Source: Bacilli bacterium (GTDB lineage: Bacteria; Bacillota_I; Bacilli_A; RFN20; CAG-826). From it: a stretch of 51,872 nucleotides of DNA. Positions 43,151 to 51,279 of the stretch are shown one piece after another. Position 1 is the stretch's first letter. Every line of letters starts with the position of its first letter. The position numbers and the translations under genes were made by a program. The notes under the pieces were generated by a model. That model made no database searches, was not told the DNA's origin, and was given only the letters and a program-made list of their open reading frames with translations. The stretch lies in NCBI GenBank assembly GCA_023268805.1, contig JALRKT010000006.1:418-52289 (forward strand). The letters run 5' to 3'.

Positions 43151-43769
43151 GCGTTCTTTGCAAACCGACATTGTCTATGCTTCCCAACGTTATCCTGTCG
43201 TTTTGACATGGAAACGGATGAAGCGGATTACCTTTCGAATGCGCGGTCAAACGATTTTTCTCTCAAGTCCTCTCAAACTCGAATTAACGTATTTATTGCC
43301 GTTATTAGAAAAAATGATGCCCCGACTGTTAGCCCGTTATCCTGTTTTACCCGAAAAACCTGGTTTTTTACGTCTCTTTGGCACATGGATTCCTTGGGAA
43401 AACGATGCAGAAGCTGGACCACACTATGTAAAACAACGCTTGCGGGCATGGGCCCTTCCTCGTTTAGCGTATTGGATGAAACAACTTCACCTCGAGCATC
43501 ACCCGATGCCGCGATTAACGATTCGCGATATGCATACGCGTTGGGGAACCTACGCCAGGCGAACTCACCGAATTACCCTTGCCTTGAAACTCGCACACTA
43601 TGAACCGGAAGTTATTGATGCGGTGCTTGCCCATGAATGTGTGCATATGATTCATTTTGATCATTCACCTCGTTTTTATGGCACCCTTCACCGGATCATG
43701 CCACAGTATCGCATGTGGCATGATAAACTAAAACAAGGATTTCCCAATGGCGAACACGATCACTTCTAA
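43140..43769 (+). CDS. YgjP-like (SprT-related, DUF45) metallopeptidase
   Basis: The C-terminal third carries AHECVHMIHFDHSPRFY, a HExxH zinc site followed by a third His, preceded by IRDMHTRWGTYARR, the pattern of YgjP/UPF0758-type zinc peptidases (typically SRWGSC). The N-terminal part ends FLSSP as expected. Function of the family is unknown, with a proposed role in protein quality control. The start is uncertain: TTG at 43140, overlapping the M42 end by 11 bases, is my choice; the frame is open further upstream to 43080, within M42. The end overlaps the next gene by 23 bases. Confidence 0.8.
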   Translation: MKTKRSLQTDIVYASQRYPVVLTWKRMKRITFRMRGQTIFLSSPLKLELTYLLPLLEKMMPRLLARYPVLPEKPGFLRLFGTWIPWENDAEAGPHYVKQRLRAWALPRLAYWMKQLHLEHHPMPRLTIRDMHTRWGTYARRTHRITLALKLAHYEPEVIDAVLAHECVHMIHFDHSPRFYGTLHRIMPQYRMWHDKLKQGFPNGEHDHF

Positions 43770-44478
43770 ACAAAATCCTTTGATTAAACAACTGCGGTTG
43801 CTCACGCAAAAAAAAGGCGATTTTTCAGCAACGCACTTTCTTGTGGAAGGGGATCACCTTGTCGAAGAAGCACGCCGGGCAGGGTTAATCGATAAAACAT
43901 TGGTGGACATACGACGCGCTATCACGGAACCGGAAGCGGATATTTTGATTTCCGAAGCCATCGGTACGATGTTATCTCAACAAAAATCATGGCCCGGTAT
44001 TTTAGGGTTATGTCGCCGTCCCACGGTGACATCATGGACGGGTCATCGTCTTGTTTATTTAGACGGACTACAAGATCCTGGCAATGTGGGAACGATTCTT
44101 CGCACGGCCAAAGCCTTTGATTTTTCGGCCGTCCTTTATCAAGAAACCACCGCCGATCCGTGGGGATTTAAAACGTTACAAAGTTCGCAAGGTGCCTCGT
44201 TTTTACTCCCGGTTATTAAAATGAATCGTGCCGAATTAAAGGCGTTAAAATCGCAAGGTTATACGTTGGTAGGGACCACGTTACAATCGCCTTCAACGCC
44301 ATTACCATCCTGGAAAGTACCCGAAAAATGTGTCCTCATCCTCGGTCATGAAGGCCAAGGATTACATCCAGAAACATTAGCATTACTCGATGAACGCATT
44401 ACGATTCCGATGTCGGGCATGGAATCGCTGAATGTCGCTGTCGCTTTTGGTATTTTTGCGTATTTTATTCACGCCTAA
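43747..44478 (+). CDS. SpoU/TrmH-family RNA 2'-O-methyltransferase
   Basis: The 243-residue protein has an N-terminal substrate-binding part (ITSKQNPLIKQLRLLTQKKG, FLVEGDHLVEEA) and a knotted SPOUT domain with motif 1 DGLQDPGNVGTILRTA, motif 2 LILGHEGQGL and motif 3 IPMSGMESLNVAVA. This matches the B. subtilis YsgA type, which also lies directly before pheST. Target rRNA or tRNA position is unknown. Confidence 0.92.
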   Translation: MANTITSKQNPLIKQLRLLTQKKGDFSATHFLVEGDHLVEEARRAGLIDKTLVDIRRAITEPEADILISEAIGTMLSQQKSWPGILGLCRRPTVTSWTGHRLVYLDGLQDPGNVGTILRTAKAFDFSAVLYQETTADPWGFKTLQSSQGASFLLPVIKMNRAELKALKSQGYTLVGTTLQSPSTPLPSWKVPEKCVLILGHEGQGLHPETLALLDERITIPMSGMESLNVAVAFGIFAYFIHA

Positions 44479-44486
44479 ATTCGTGC

Positions 44487-44492
44487 TATACT
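44487..44492 (+). promoter_or_regulatory. Promoter (-10) of pheST
   Basis: TATACT preceded by TGC gives an extended -10 just after the methyltransferase stop. TTTATT lies 17 bases upstream as a poor -35. Transcription would begin near 44499. Confidence 0.5.
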
Positions 44493-44498
44493 AACTTC

Positions 44499-44690
44499 GT
44501 TAGCGAAAGCTTAGTAGGATGCCGATTAGGGAGAAGTGAAAAGTGAAACCACTTCAATGCATCTGAATTTCACTTTCATCCGTTACTAACCGCGAATGGC
44601 GTTAACATTCACTAATTAAGAGCGGTCAACCGAACGAGGATGGTACCACGGCACGATGTCGTTCCTCATCAGGATGACTTTTTTTATTTC
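44499..44690 (+). promoter_or_regulatory. T-box leader of pheST
   Basis: The T-box GAGGATGGTACCACG is at 44636-44650. Stem I is closed by TTAGTA and GGATG pairing with CATCC and TTACTAA (about 44511-44588). TTC at 44569-44571, followed by A, is the phenylalanine specifier. Downstream, TTCCTC (44662-44667) can pair with GAGGA of the T-box or form the terminator GTCGTTCCT/AGGATGAC (44658-44678) with a U run. Uncharged tRNA-Phe would promote read-through. Confidence 0.92.
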
Positions 44691-44709
44691 TAGAAAGGAA
44701 AAAAATCGT

Positions 44710-45741
44710 ATGGAACAACGCATAAAAGCCATTGTGGAAGCAGGACTCAATGCGATTAAAAACGCATTAACCTTAGAAGAACTTTTAGAAGTTCGTAATC
44801 TTTATTTAGCGAAAAAATCTGAACTCATGGGCTTATTTGGTCAAATGAAAGATTTATCGGTAGAAGAAAAAAAATCGGTTGGCGCGTGGATTAATGAAGC
44901 ACGGGAAACCTTAACCCAGGCTCTTGAGCAAAAGAAAGTCGGTTTAGAAAAAGAAGTACTGCAAAAGAAATTATCGCAAGAAGCGATCGATATTACGTTA
45001 CCGGGTCGCGGCTTACCGATCAAAACTGCCCATCCTTTTTTTCTTATTCAAGAAGAAATTTCTGACATTTTTGTCAGTATGGGGTATGCGATTGCCGAAG
45101 GACCAGAAGTCGAATCCGATCACTATAATTTTGAATTACTCAATATCCCCAAAGATCATCCTGCCCGGGATATGCAAGACTCGTTATACATGGATGATAA
45201 TACGTTATTACGCACGCATACTTCACCGGTGCAAGCCCATGTGATGGAGGCAGCAAAAGGACAACCTGTTCGCGTGATTTGTCCGGGAAAGGTGTATCGC
45301 CGTGATGAAGATGATGCGACGCATTCCCATCAATTTGGTCAAATCGAAGGCCTTGTCATTGGGGAACATGTCACGTTAGGTCACCTTAAAGATACGTTAC
45401 TCGTTTTTGCCAAAAAACTCTTTGGCGAAAAACGTGACATTCGCTTACGGCCAAGCTTCTTTCCTTTTACGGAACCGAGTGTGGAAATTGATGTCAGCTG
45501 CTTTTCCTGTGGCGGTCAAGGTTGCTCCATTTGTAAAGGGTCTGGTTGGATTGAAATTTTAGGGGGTGGTATGGTCCACCCACGCGTACTTACGATGAAT
45601 GGTTATGATGAAAAATCCATGACCGGTTTTGCTTTTGGGATTGGCATTGAACGCGTTGCCATGCTACGCTACGGCATTGATGATATACGAAAATTTTATC
45701 AAAATGATCTGCGTTTTTTAAAGCAGTTTCAAGGACGATAG
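44710..45741 (+). CDS. pheS: Phenylalanine-tRNA ligase alpha subunit
   Basis: The 343-residue class II subunit has an N-terminal coiled coil, [16 protein letters not shown], the catalytic core [25 protein letters not shown] (motif 2 region) and [15 protein letters not shown] (motif 3). A Cys-rich [15 protein letters not shown] segment is typical of this subfamily. The start ATG 44710 follows AGAAAGGA after the T-box terminator; the longer open frame from 44656 covers the terminator and is rejected. With PheT it forms an alpha2-beta2 enzyme. Confidence 0.97.
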   Translation: MEQRIKAIVEAGLNAIKNALTLEELLEVRNLYLAKKSELMGLFGQMKDLSVEEKKSVGAWINEARETLTQALEQKKVGLEKEVLQKKLSQEAIDITLPGRGLPIKTAHPFFLIQEEISDIFVSMGYAIAEGPEVESDHYNFELLNIPKDHPARDMQDSLYMDDNTLLRTHTSPVQAHVMEAAKGQPVRVICPGKVYRRDEDDATHSHQFGQIEGLVIGEHVTLGHLKDTLLVFAKKLFGEKRDIRLRPSFFPFTEPSVEIDVSCFSCGGQGCSICKGSGWIEILGGGMVHPRVLTMNGYDEKSMTGFAFGIGIERVAMLRYGIDDIRKFYQNDLRFLKQFQGR

Positions 45742-45750
45742 GAGAGATAT

Positions 45751-48138
45751 ATGCAAGTATCATATCGCTGGTTATCAAGTTTAGTCGATCTTTCCTCCCT
45801 CACTCCACACGCGGTCGCTGATGCCTTAATTCGTGCAGGAATTGAAGTCGAAGATGTCACCCCGTTTGCCCAAGCGAGTCAACTCACGACGGGTAAAGTG
45901 GTTTCTAAAAAACCGGTAGAAGGCTCCGATCATCTCAATCATGTGATGGTCGATACGGCTCAACATGGTATTCGCTCGATTGTCTGTGGTGCCCCCAACA
46001 TTGACGTCAATCAAGTGGTGATTGTCGCCTTACCCGGTGCCCAACTCGTCGGTGGAACCATTCAAGCGTCCACCATTCGCGGTGTGGCATCAGAAGGGAT
46101 GGTTTGTGCCCTAAATGAATTAGGTATTCCCAGTAAGTTTTTGCGAAAAGACCAAGTGGAAGGCATTGAAGTTTTACCGGCATCGACACCTTTAGGCGAT
46201 GATGCCATCTTAGACCATCTTGGGTTTGATGACACGATTTTGCACGTCAAACTGCTTGCCAATCGTCCAGACCTCTTAAGTTTAGAAAACTTGGCAAAAG
46301 AAGTCGCTGCCGTGTGTCAGGTTAAGTTATTACCGCAATCGCTTGCTCCTTATCAAGGGCCACGACAACCGGCATCGATTGCCGTTCACGTTCATGATGA
46401 TCGGATTGCGCAATTTTCTTTACAAACATTACGCGGTGTCCAACCCGTAGAAACCCCCACATGGATGAAATCGCGTTTAATGGTCAGTGGCGTTCGTCCC
46501 ATTTCTTTCTTTGTGGATATCGGTAACTACATCATGCTCTTGACGGGTCAACCGCTCCATATGTATGACCTTGATAAACTGCCCCAACCCCAACTCGATG
46601 TCGGAAGTCAACCAGCGTCAACTTTCGTGGCGTTGGATGAAAAAACCTACGACTTATTACCCGATGATTTACATATTTCTTCTTCAGGACAAGTGATGTG
46701 CTTAGCGGGGGTCATGGGGTCCTTAGCATGTGCGGTGGATGATACCACGCGTTATGTCGGGATTGAAGCCGCCGAATTTCATCCTGCTTCGATACGAAAA
46801 ACTGCTTTGCGCTTAAATTTAATTTCGGAAAGCTCACAACGGTTTGCCAAAGGTATTGATTTAAGTCAATCCCAACGCGTGATTGCATTCACTGAAGCGC
46901 TCATCGCGTCATTGACGACGATTGAAACGTATGAAACCTGCGTGACGATTGACCGTGCGCAACGTGAGAATGTGCGAATTCCTTTTGAGCCGCAACGTAT
47001 CAATGCCTTACTAGGAACAACGTTTTCAAGTGAGGCGATGAAAGATGTTTTTCATCGTTTAGGGATGACCGTGGAATCCGATGTTATCATTCCGCCAGTG
47101 CACCGCAAAGATGTTCAGCATTCCGCAGATTTAGCCGAAGAAGTGATTCGTTTATTAGGTTTTGACTCGATTCAAAACGAACCCATGGTTCAACCGGTTC
47201 AAGCGGGGGGCTATAATGACATTCAACTTAAACGAAAACGCATTAAAGAATCGCTCAGAGCACGCGGATTTCAAGAATGCTTAACCTATACCCTCGTGCC
47301 TGAAGCAGGAGAGATTGGTTTTACCTTTGCCTCAAAAAAAGCAGCGTACCGTATTAAAAATCCATTATCGGATGAACGTCAACTCGTGCGAACTTCAGGA
47401 TTAAAATCTTTGTTGGATACCGCGATCTATAATGTCTCACGGCAAGCGCTTGAAGGGCAATTATTTGAATGGAGTTTAATATCCTCTCCCGATGGGGATG
47501 AAGAACACTTGAATGTAGTTTGGTATGGCACCAAATTAGAACAAAGTTTACTACAAGCAAATCCTGTAGAATTTTACGATATCAAAGGGGTCGCCGAACT
47601 CATTTTAGGGTTACTTTATTTAGAACCGTCTCGTCTTCAGTGGGAACCGCTTCGTGAACACCCGGACGTGTATCATCCCGGCCGTAGTGCGCGCTTACTT
47701 TTACAAGGGCAGGTGGCAGGGTATCTTGGTGAACTCTCCCCTTTTACCCATGCTCAACTCGGGTTTGGGAAGTTTCCTGTGGTCATGATGACCCTTAATA
47801 TGTCGACGTTAATGGCAACCAAAACGTCGTCACTTCGCTTAAATGAACTGGCTAAATTCCCTTTTGTGACACGGGATCTTGCGTTTATTATTCGCCAAGA
47901 TATTCCTTTTCAAAACGTGGTGAAAGCCATCAAAAAAGCAGGAAAATCACTCGTACAATCGGTGGATGTTTTTGATCTTTATCAAGGGGAGCATGTTCCC
48001 AGTGGATACCAATCGATGGCTATACGTGTCAAGTTACTCGATCGCCAAAAAACACTCCTCGATCGGGATATTCAAACAACGATGGATGAGATTAAAACGG
48101 AATTAATGAATTCATTCCGGGTAGATTTCCGCGGTTAA
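45751..48138 (+). CDS. pheT: Phenylalanine-tRNA ligase beta subunit
   Basis: The 795-residue protein starts with MQVSYRWLSSLVDL, has the EMAP-II-like tRNA-binding domain (TGKVVSKKPVEGSDHL, ASEGMVCALNELG), the B3/B4 editing region (ISFFVDIGNYIMLLTGQPLHMYDLDKL cut to VDIGNYIMLLTGQPLH), the B5 domain (PVHRKDVQHSADLAEEVIRL shortened to DLAEEVIRLLG) and a C-terminal FDX-ACB anticodon domain (FPFVTRDLAF ... SVDVFDLYQG). GGAGAG precedes the start, nine bases after pheS. A terminator follows. Confidence 0.96.
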   Translation: MQVSYRWLSSLVDLSSLTPHAVADALIRAGIEVEDVTPFAQASQLTTGKVVSKKPVEGSDHLNHVMVDTAQHGIRSIVCGAPNIDVNQVVIVALPGAQLVGGTIQASTIRGVASEGMVCALNELGIPSKFLRKDQVEGIEVLPASTPLGDDAILDHLGFDDTILHVKLLANRPDLLSLENLAKEVAAVCQVKLLPQSLAPYQGPRQPASIAVHVHDDRIAQFSLQTLRGVQPVETPTWMKSRLMVSGVRPISFFVDIGNYIMLLTGQPLHMYDLDKLPQPQLDVGSQPASTFVALDEKTYDLLPDDLHISSSGQVMCLAGVMGSLACAVDDTTRYVGIEAAEFHPASIRKTALRLNLISESSQRFAKGIDLSQSQRVIAFTEALIASLTTIETYETCVTIDRAQRENVRIPFEPQRINALLGTTFSSEAMKDVFHRLGMTVESDVIIPPVHRKDVQHSADLAEEVIRLLGFDSIQNEPMVQPVQAGGYNDIQLKRKRIKESLRARGFQECLTYTLVPEAGEIGFTFASKKAAYRIKNPLSDERQLVRTSGLKSLLDTAIYNVSRQALEGQLFEWSLISSPDGDEEHLNVVWYGTKLEQSLLQANPVEFYDIKGVAELILGLLYLEPSRLQWEPLREHPDVYHPGRSARLLLQGQVAGYLGELSPFTHAQLGFGKFPVVMMTLNMSTLMATKTSSLRLNELAKFPFVTRDLAFIIRQDIPFQNVVKAIKKAGKSLVQSVDVFDLYQGEHVPSGYQSMAIRVKLLDRQKTLLDRDIQTTMDEIKTELMNSFRVDFRG

Positions 48139-48155
48139 TCCATTTTTTTAAAAAG

Positions 48156-48186
48156 GCAAACAAAAAAATAATGTTTGCTTTTTTTT
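48156..48186 (+). terminator. Rho-independent terminator after pheT
   Basis: GCAAACA (48156-48162) and TGTTTGC (48172-48178) form a perfect stem, followed by eight Ts. The second arm and T run contain the -35 of the mraZ promoter. Confidence 0.9.
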
Positions 48187-48202
48187 ATGTCCTCTTTATA
48201 AT
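48175..48202 (+). promoter_or_regulatory. Promoter of the mraZ-ftsZ cluster
   Basis: TTGCTT (48175-48180), 16 bases, then perfect TATAAT (48197-48202). The start codon of mraZ lies 30 bases downstream of the -10. Confidence 0.75.
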
Positions 48203-48212
48203 AAAGGCATAA

Positions 48213-48232
48213 GTGGGAGAAAGTGGGAAATC
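48213..48232 (+). promoter_or_regulatory. MraZ boxes (operator) before mraZ
   Basis: GTGGGAGAAA and GTGGGAAATC are two direct repeats of GTGGG with a 10-base period (48213-48217, 48223-48227), directly before the mraZ start. MraZ of other bacteria binds such repeated TGGG boxes to control its own cluster. Confidence 0.8.
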
Positions 48233-48658
48233 ATGTTTTTTGGTAGTTTCCGATACGCTCTAGACGATAAAGGTCGACTTGTCATTCCGGCAAAACTGCG
48301 TGGAGAATGTGGGTTAACCCTTTTTGCGTTACGCGGATTTGAACATTGCTTATCGCTTTATCCTGCCAAAAACTTTGAATCCCTTGTCGCTCAATTGAAA
48401 CAAATGGATTTCATGCAACCTGAAAATCGTCCGTTTGTTCGCCTTGCCTTAGCGAGTGTGATTGAATTAACGATTGATGATCATGGCCGTATTCAACTTC
48501 CAGTGGAAACACAACAACACTATGGTTTTCAAAAAAATATGACAATTCTCGGTGTCCAAGATCACCTTGAAATTTGGGATACCGAAACGTGGACTGCGTA
48601 TGAAAAACAAGCCCAAGCGGGTTTTGATACATTTAACCCCTCTGGAGTGAAAAAATAA
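48233..48658 (+). CDS. mraZ: Transcriptional regulator MraZ
   Basis: The 141-residue protein has two AbrB-like repeats: FGSFRYALDDKGRLVIPAKLR and TIDDHGRIQLPVETQQHYG, each with the D-x-x-G-R core. MraZ binds the repeats upstream of its own gene and controls the division cluster. The length is normal. Its stop overlaps the rsmH start as TAATG. Confidence 0.95.
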   Translation: MFFGSFRYALDDKGRLVIPAKLRGECGLTLFALRGFEHCLSLYPAKNFESLVAQLKQMDFMQPENRPFVRLALASVIELTIDDHGRIQLPVETQQHYGFQKNMTILGVQDHLEIWDTETWTAYEKQAQAGFDTFNPSGVKK

Positions 48659-49596
48659 TGGAACATGTTCCCGTTTTTCTTGAGGAAGTCAAAGCCATGT
48701 TACCAATAAAAGCAACAGGGACGTATGCGGATTTGACGATGGGAAGAGGTGGCCATGCCGCAGCACTTTTACCGTCTTTAACGTCTGGTCAGTTCATAGG
48801 TTTTGACCAAGATAAAGCGGCTATTGATGCCTTAAAACCGTTGCAACAAGAATTTCCTTGCTTGCAATTAGTGCATGATAACTTTGTTCATGTTGGTGAT
48901 CGTTTTGCGGCCTTGGGTGTTAAGTACGTGGATGGTGTCTTGATGGATTTAGGTGTTTCCAGTCCCCAATTTGATACACCAGAACGTGGTTTTAGTTATC
49001 GCTTTGATGGCCCACTCGATATGCGGATGGATCAACGACAAACGCTGACCGCTGCAAGTATTTTAGCCACCTATGACCTGCGTCAATTAAGTCATATTTT
49101 TTCCGCTTATGCGGATGAAACCTTCGCGTATCCCATCGCCAAAGCGATTGTGAATCGCCGTAGTCAAAAACCGATAACGACCACATTTGAACTCGTCGAG
49201 CTTATTAAACAAACGAAACCTAAAAAAGCGTTACAGAAAAAAGGTCATCCCGCCAAACAAGTGTTTCAAGCCTTACGGATGGAAGTCAATCAAGAACTAC
49301 AACGTCTTGAAACGACCTTGAACGCTTTAAAACCATGGATGGCCTTGGGCGGAAGAATTGGCGTTATTTCCTTTCACTCCACCGAAGATCGCCTCGTTAA
49401 ATCAATTTTTCGCTCTTGGACGGTTATTGAAGGAAACCGTCATGGTCCCGCCTTACGTCCCGAAGACATTCCAACACCCACGTTTAAAGAAATTAAACCG
49501 TACCCTGTTAAACCGAGCCTAGAAGAAAAGAACCGAAATCCTCGCTCTGAAAGTGCGACCTTTCGTGTCGTAGAAAGGATTGCGTATGAAGCATAA
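48658..49596 (+). CDS. rsmH: 16S rRNA (cytosine-1402-N4)-methyltransferase RsmH
   Basis: The 312-residue protein begins EHVPVFLEEV and has DLTMGRGGHAAALL (SAM motif), FDQDKAAIDAL, VDGVLMDLGVSSPQFD, RGFSYRFDGPLDMRMD, QVFQALRMEVNQEL and GGRIGVISFHSTEDRLVK, all RsmH hallmarks. It methylates C1402 of 16S rRNA. Second gene of the division cluster, as in nearly all bacteria. The next gene starts inside its last codons. Confidence 0.96.
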   Translation: MEHVPVFLEEVKAMLPIKATGTYADLTMGRGGHAAALLPSLTSGQFIGFDQDKAAIDALKPLQQEFPCLQLVHDNFVHVGDRFAALGVKYVDGVLMDLGVSSPQFDTPERGFSYRFDGPLDMRMDQRQTLTAASILATYDLRQLSHIFSAYADETFAYPIAKAIVNRRSQKPITTTFELVELIKQTKPKKALQKKGHPAKQVFQALRMEVNQELQRLETTLNALKPWMALGGRIGVISFHSTEDRLVKSIFRSWTVIEGNRHGPALRPEDIPTPTFKEIKPYPVKPSLEEKNRNPRSESATFRVVERIAYEA

Positions 49597-49852
49597 ATTG
49601 TTTAAAACCCACCGTAAGCGTTCGTATTACCAATTACGTCGCTTAAGCACGGTCAGTTTATCGTTGGCGCTAGCTTTCATCGCGATTGTGGTTCCTTTCA
49701 CCTTAGATGTGGGTGCATTTTCCAGTGATGAAAATAGCAGTTCGGTCTCATCATCGTCAGAAATTTTGCTGACGAGTTCAGAAACTACATCCAGTGAAAC
49801 ATCTTCAGGTTTTTTAGAATATATCGATAACATTGCATTAGAAAAGAAATAA
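49586..49852 (+). CDS. Small Ser-rich single-pass membrane protein at the ftsL position
   Basis: I do not recognise this 88-residue protein. It has a basic N-terminus (HKLFKTHRKRSYYQLRR), one hydrophobic helix at about residues 22-44, then a Ser/Thr-rich stretch at 46-74 and a short acidic-to-mixed tail (FLEYIDNIALEKK). This is the topology of FtsL (short inside part, one helix, outside part), but there is no extracellular coiled coil. A cleavable signal peptide ending near VGA is the other reading. ATG 49586 sits seven bases after AGAAAGGA, overlapping the rsmH end. Position in the cluster suggests a division role (inference). Confidence 0.75.
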   Translation: MKHKLFKTHRKRSYYQLRRLSTVSLSLALAFIAIVVPFTLDVGAFSSDENSSSVSSSSEILLTSSETTSSETSSGFLEYIDNIALEKK

Positions 49853-49862
49853 GGAGAAAGAT

Positions 49863-50039
49863 ATGAAATCCACTACCTTTTTAGATACCCAACAATTAGA
49901 ACGCCTTTTCTCAGAAGAACTCCTTGCAAAGAAAACACAACTTCAACAACAACGGACCTTTTGGTGGAGTGTCTTCTTTGTTGCAAATGTATTATTGTTA
50001 CTTTATTTATTCACCCCGTTATCTCTAATTATACGGTAA
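49863..50039 (+). CDS. 58-residue tail-anchored membrane protein coupled to ftsA
   Basis: A short frame of 58 codons, not recognised as any family. It starts ATG at 49863 after a good AAGGAG and ends TAA at 50037-50039. The first 30 residues form a polar helix (DTQQLERLFSEELLAKKTQL), followed by QQQRTFWWS and a hydrophobic helix (about residues 34-57) that ends LIIR. The likely topology is cytoplasmic N-terminus and C-terminal membrane anchor. The stop overlaps the ftsA start as TAATG, and ftsA has no ribosome site of its own, so ftsA translation depends on this gene. That argues it is a real coding sequence. Confidence 0.78.
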   Translation: MKSTTFLDTQQLERLFSEELLAKKTQLQQQRTFWWSVFFVANVLLLLYLFTPLSLIIR

Positions 50040-51262
50040 TGAAAAACGATCAACCCATTCTTGTTTTAGATATAGGCAGCGGCAGTGTTAAAGCACTGGT
50101 GGGTTATGAGTTGTCGTCACGCCCGGTGATTTTACATACGATGCAGTCTGCGTATTTGCCGGTTTTTCAAGGGGATACGATTTTAAATCCTCAAATTTTA
50201 GCGACCACCATTAAACGCCTTGTCACCGATATGGAAACACATATGGGTTTTCCTTTAAATCACATTGAAGTCGTGATTCCGAGTTATCAACTCAATGTTT
50301 TTCATGGTGAAAAAACAACGAATACCGTCGATCCCCATGGTTCCATTCATCCCATGGATATTCAAAATCTTCATTCGATGTTTCAAAAAGAAGTGGTGAA
50401 AGGGCCATTTGCGCAAGTGTGTTTAGTTCCCGTTGCTTACACGATTGATGGGCAAAAAGTATCGATTAATCCTCCGATTGGAGAAATTACGTCAAACATT
50501 CTCCTGCAAGCGTACGTTCAATACATTTCCCAATCCTTTTTTGAAGCCCTTCAAGGCATTTTTACGATGATTCAAATGCCGGTGAAACGGTTTTTATTGG
50601 ATGGTCAAGGTATAGCCGATTTATTTTTAAGTCATCATAAAGATATGCCTTCAGCGTATTGGATTATGGACCATGGTGCGAATGCGACCAGTGTCCATTT
50701 GATTTCCCAACACCAATTGATTCATACCATCATGCTAGAAACCGGCGCGGAACAACTCACGAGTTATTTGTCGACACGGTTTGGACTTAGTTTAGAAAAA
50801 GCCCGTCAACTTAAAGAAAAGTTTGGGTATGAATCCCGTGAACCGCTCTTTAATGGGCTCGTTTACGCTGATGATGGGATTACCATTCGTCAAGATGCTC
50901 TTAACCAAGCGCTGCAAGAGTTTTATGAACCCTTCATCGAAGAAGCCAATGACGCACTCGCGCATGTCGATGTCGATCAACGCCTGCAAGATTTACGGGA
51001 TTTGCCCATTTATTTTGTCGGAGGTGGCTCTCAGTTAATGGGGATAGAAACCCTTTTTGCATCGATGGGTTTAGGTCAAGGTGTGCAAAAACCCTTTATT
51101 AAAACCGTGGGTGCTCGCACCCTTAAGTCGATGTCGACGTTAGGCGGACTTCGGTTTGCCCATCGTTATCGCCTCATTGAAGATGATGTGCGTCGACCGA
51201 TCTCCATCACCCGTGAACTTTCCTCTCAAAAGCGAAATTTTACTAACTATGATGAAGAATAA
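50039..51262 (+). CDS. ftsA: Cell division protein FtsA
   Basis: The 407-residue actin-fold protein has LVLDIGSGSVKALVG (phosphate-1), a 1C-type insertion (about residues 80-160 with LVPVAYTIDGQKVSINPP), MDHGANATSVHLI (phosphate-2, here D-H-G), ETGAEQLTSYL and VGGGSQLMG (adenosine). FtsA links FtsZ filaments to the membrane. Usual FtsA ends in an amphipathic helix; the C-terminus here (ITRELSSQKRNFTNYDEE) does not look like one. The start ATG 50039 overlaps the upstream stop (TAATG); a longer open frame to 49961 runs through the 58-residue gene and is rejected. Confidence 0.92.
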   Translation: MKNDQPILVLDIGSGSVKALVGYELSSRPVILHTMQSAYLPVFQGDTILNPQILATTIKRLVTDMETHMGFPLNHIEVVIPSYQLNVFHGEKTTNTVDPHGSIHPMDIQNLHSMFQKEVVKGPFAQVCLVPVAYTIDGQKVSINPPIGEITSNILLQAYVQYISQSFFEALQGIFTMIQMPVKRFLLDGQGIADLFLSHHKDMPSAYWIMDHGANATSVHLISQHQLIHTIMLETGAEQLTSYLSTRFGLSLEKARQLKEKFGYESREPLFNGLVYADDGITIRQDALNQALQEFYEPFIEEANDALAHVDVDQRLQDLRDLPIYFVGGGSQLMGIETLFASMGLGQGVQKPFIKTVGARTLKSMSTLGGLRFAHRYRLIEDDVRRPISITRELSSQKRNFTNYDEE

Positions 51263-51279
51263 CCAAGGAGGGTTATCGT

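Noticed and set aside
49961-50038. Extended FtsA N-terminus (26 extra residues)
   Set aside because: It is out of frame with and lies inside the 58-residue membrane protein gene; FtsA proteins begin just before the LDIGS motif.
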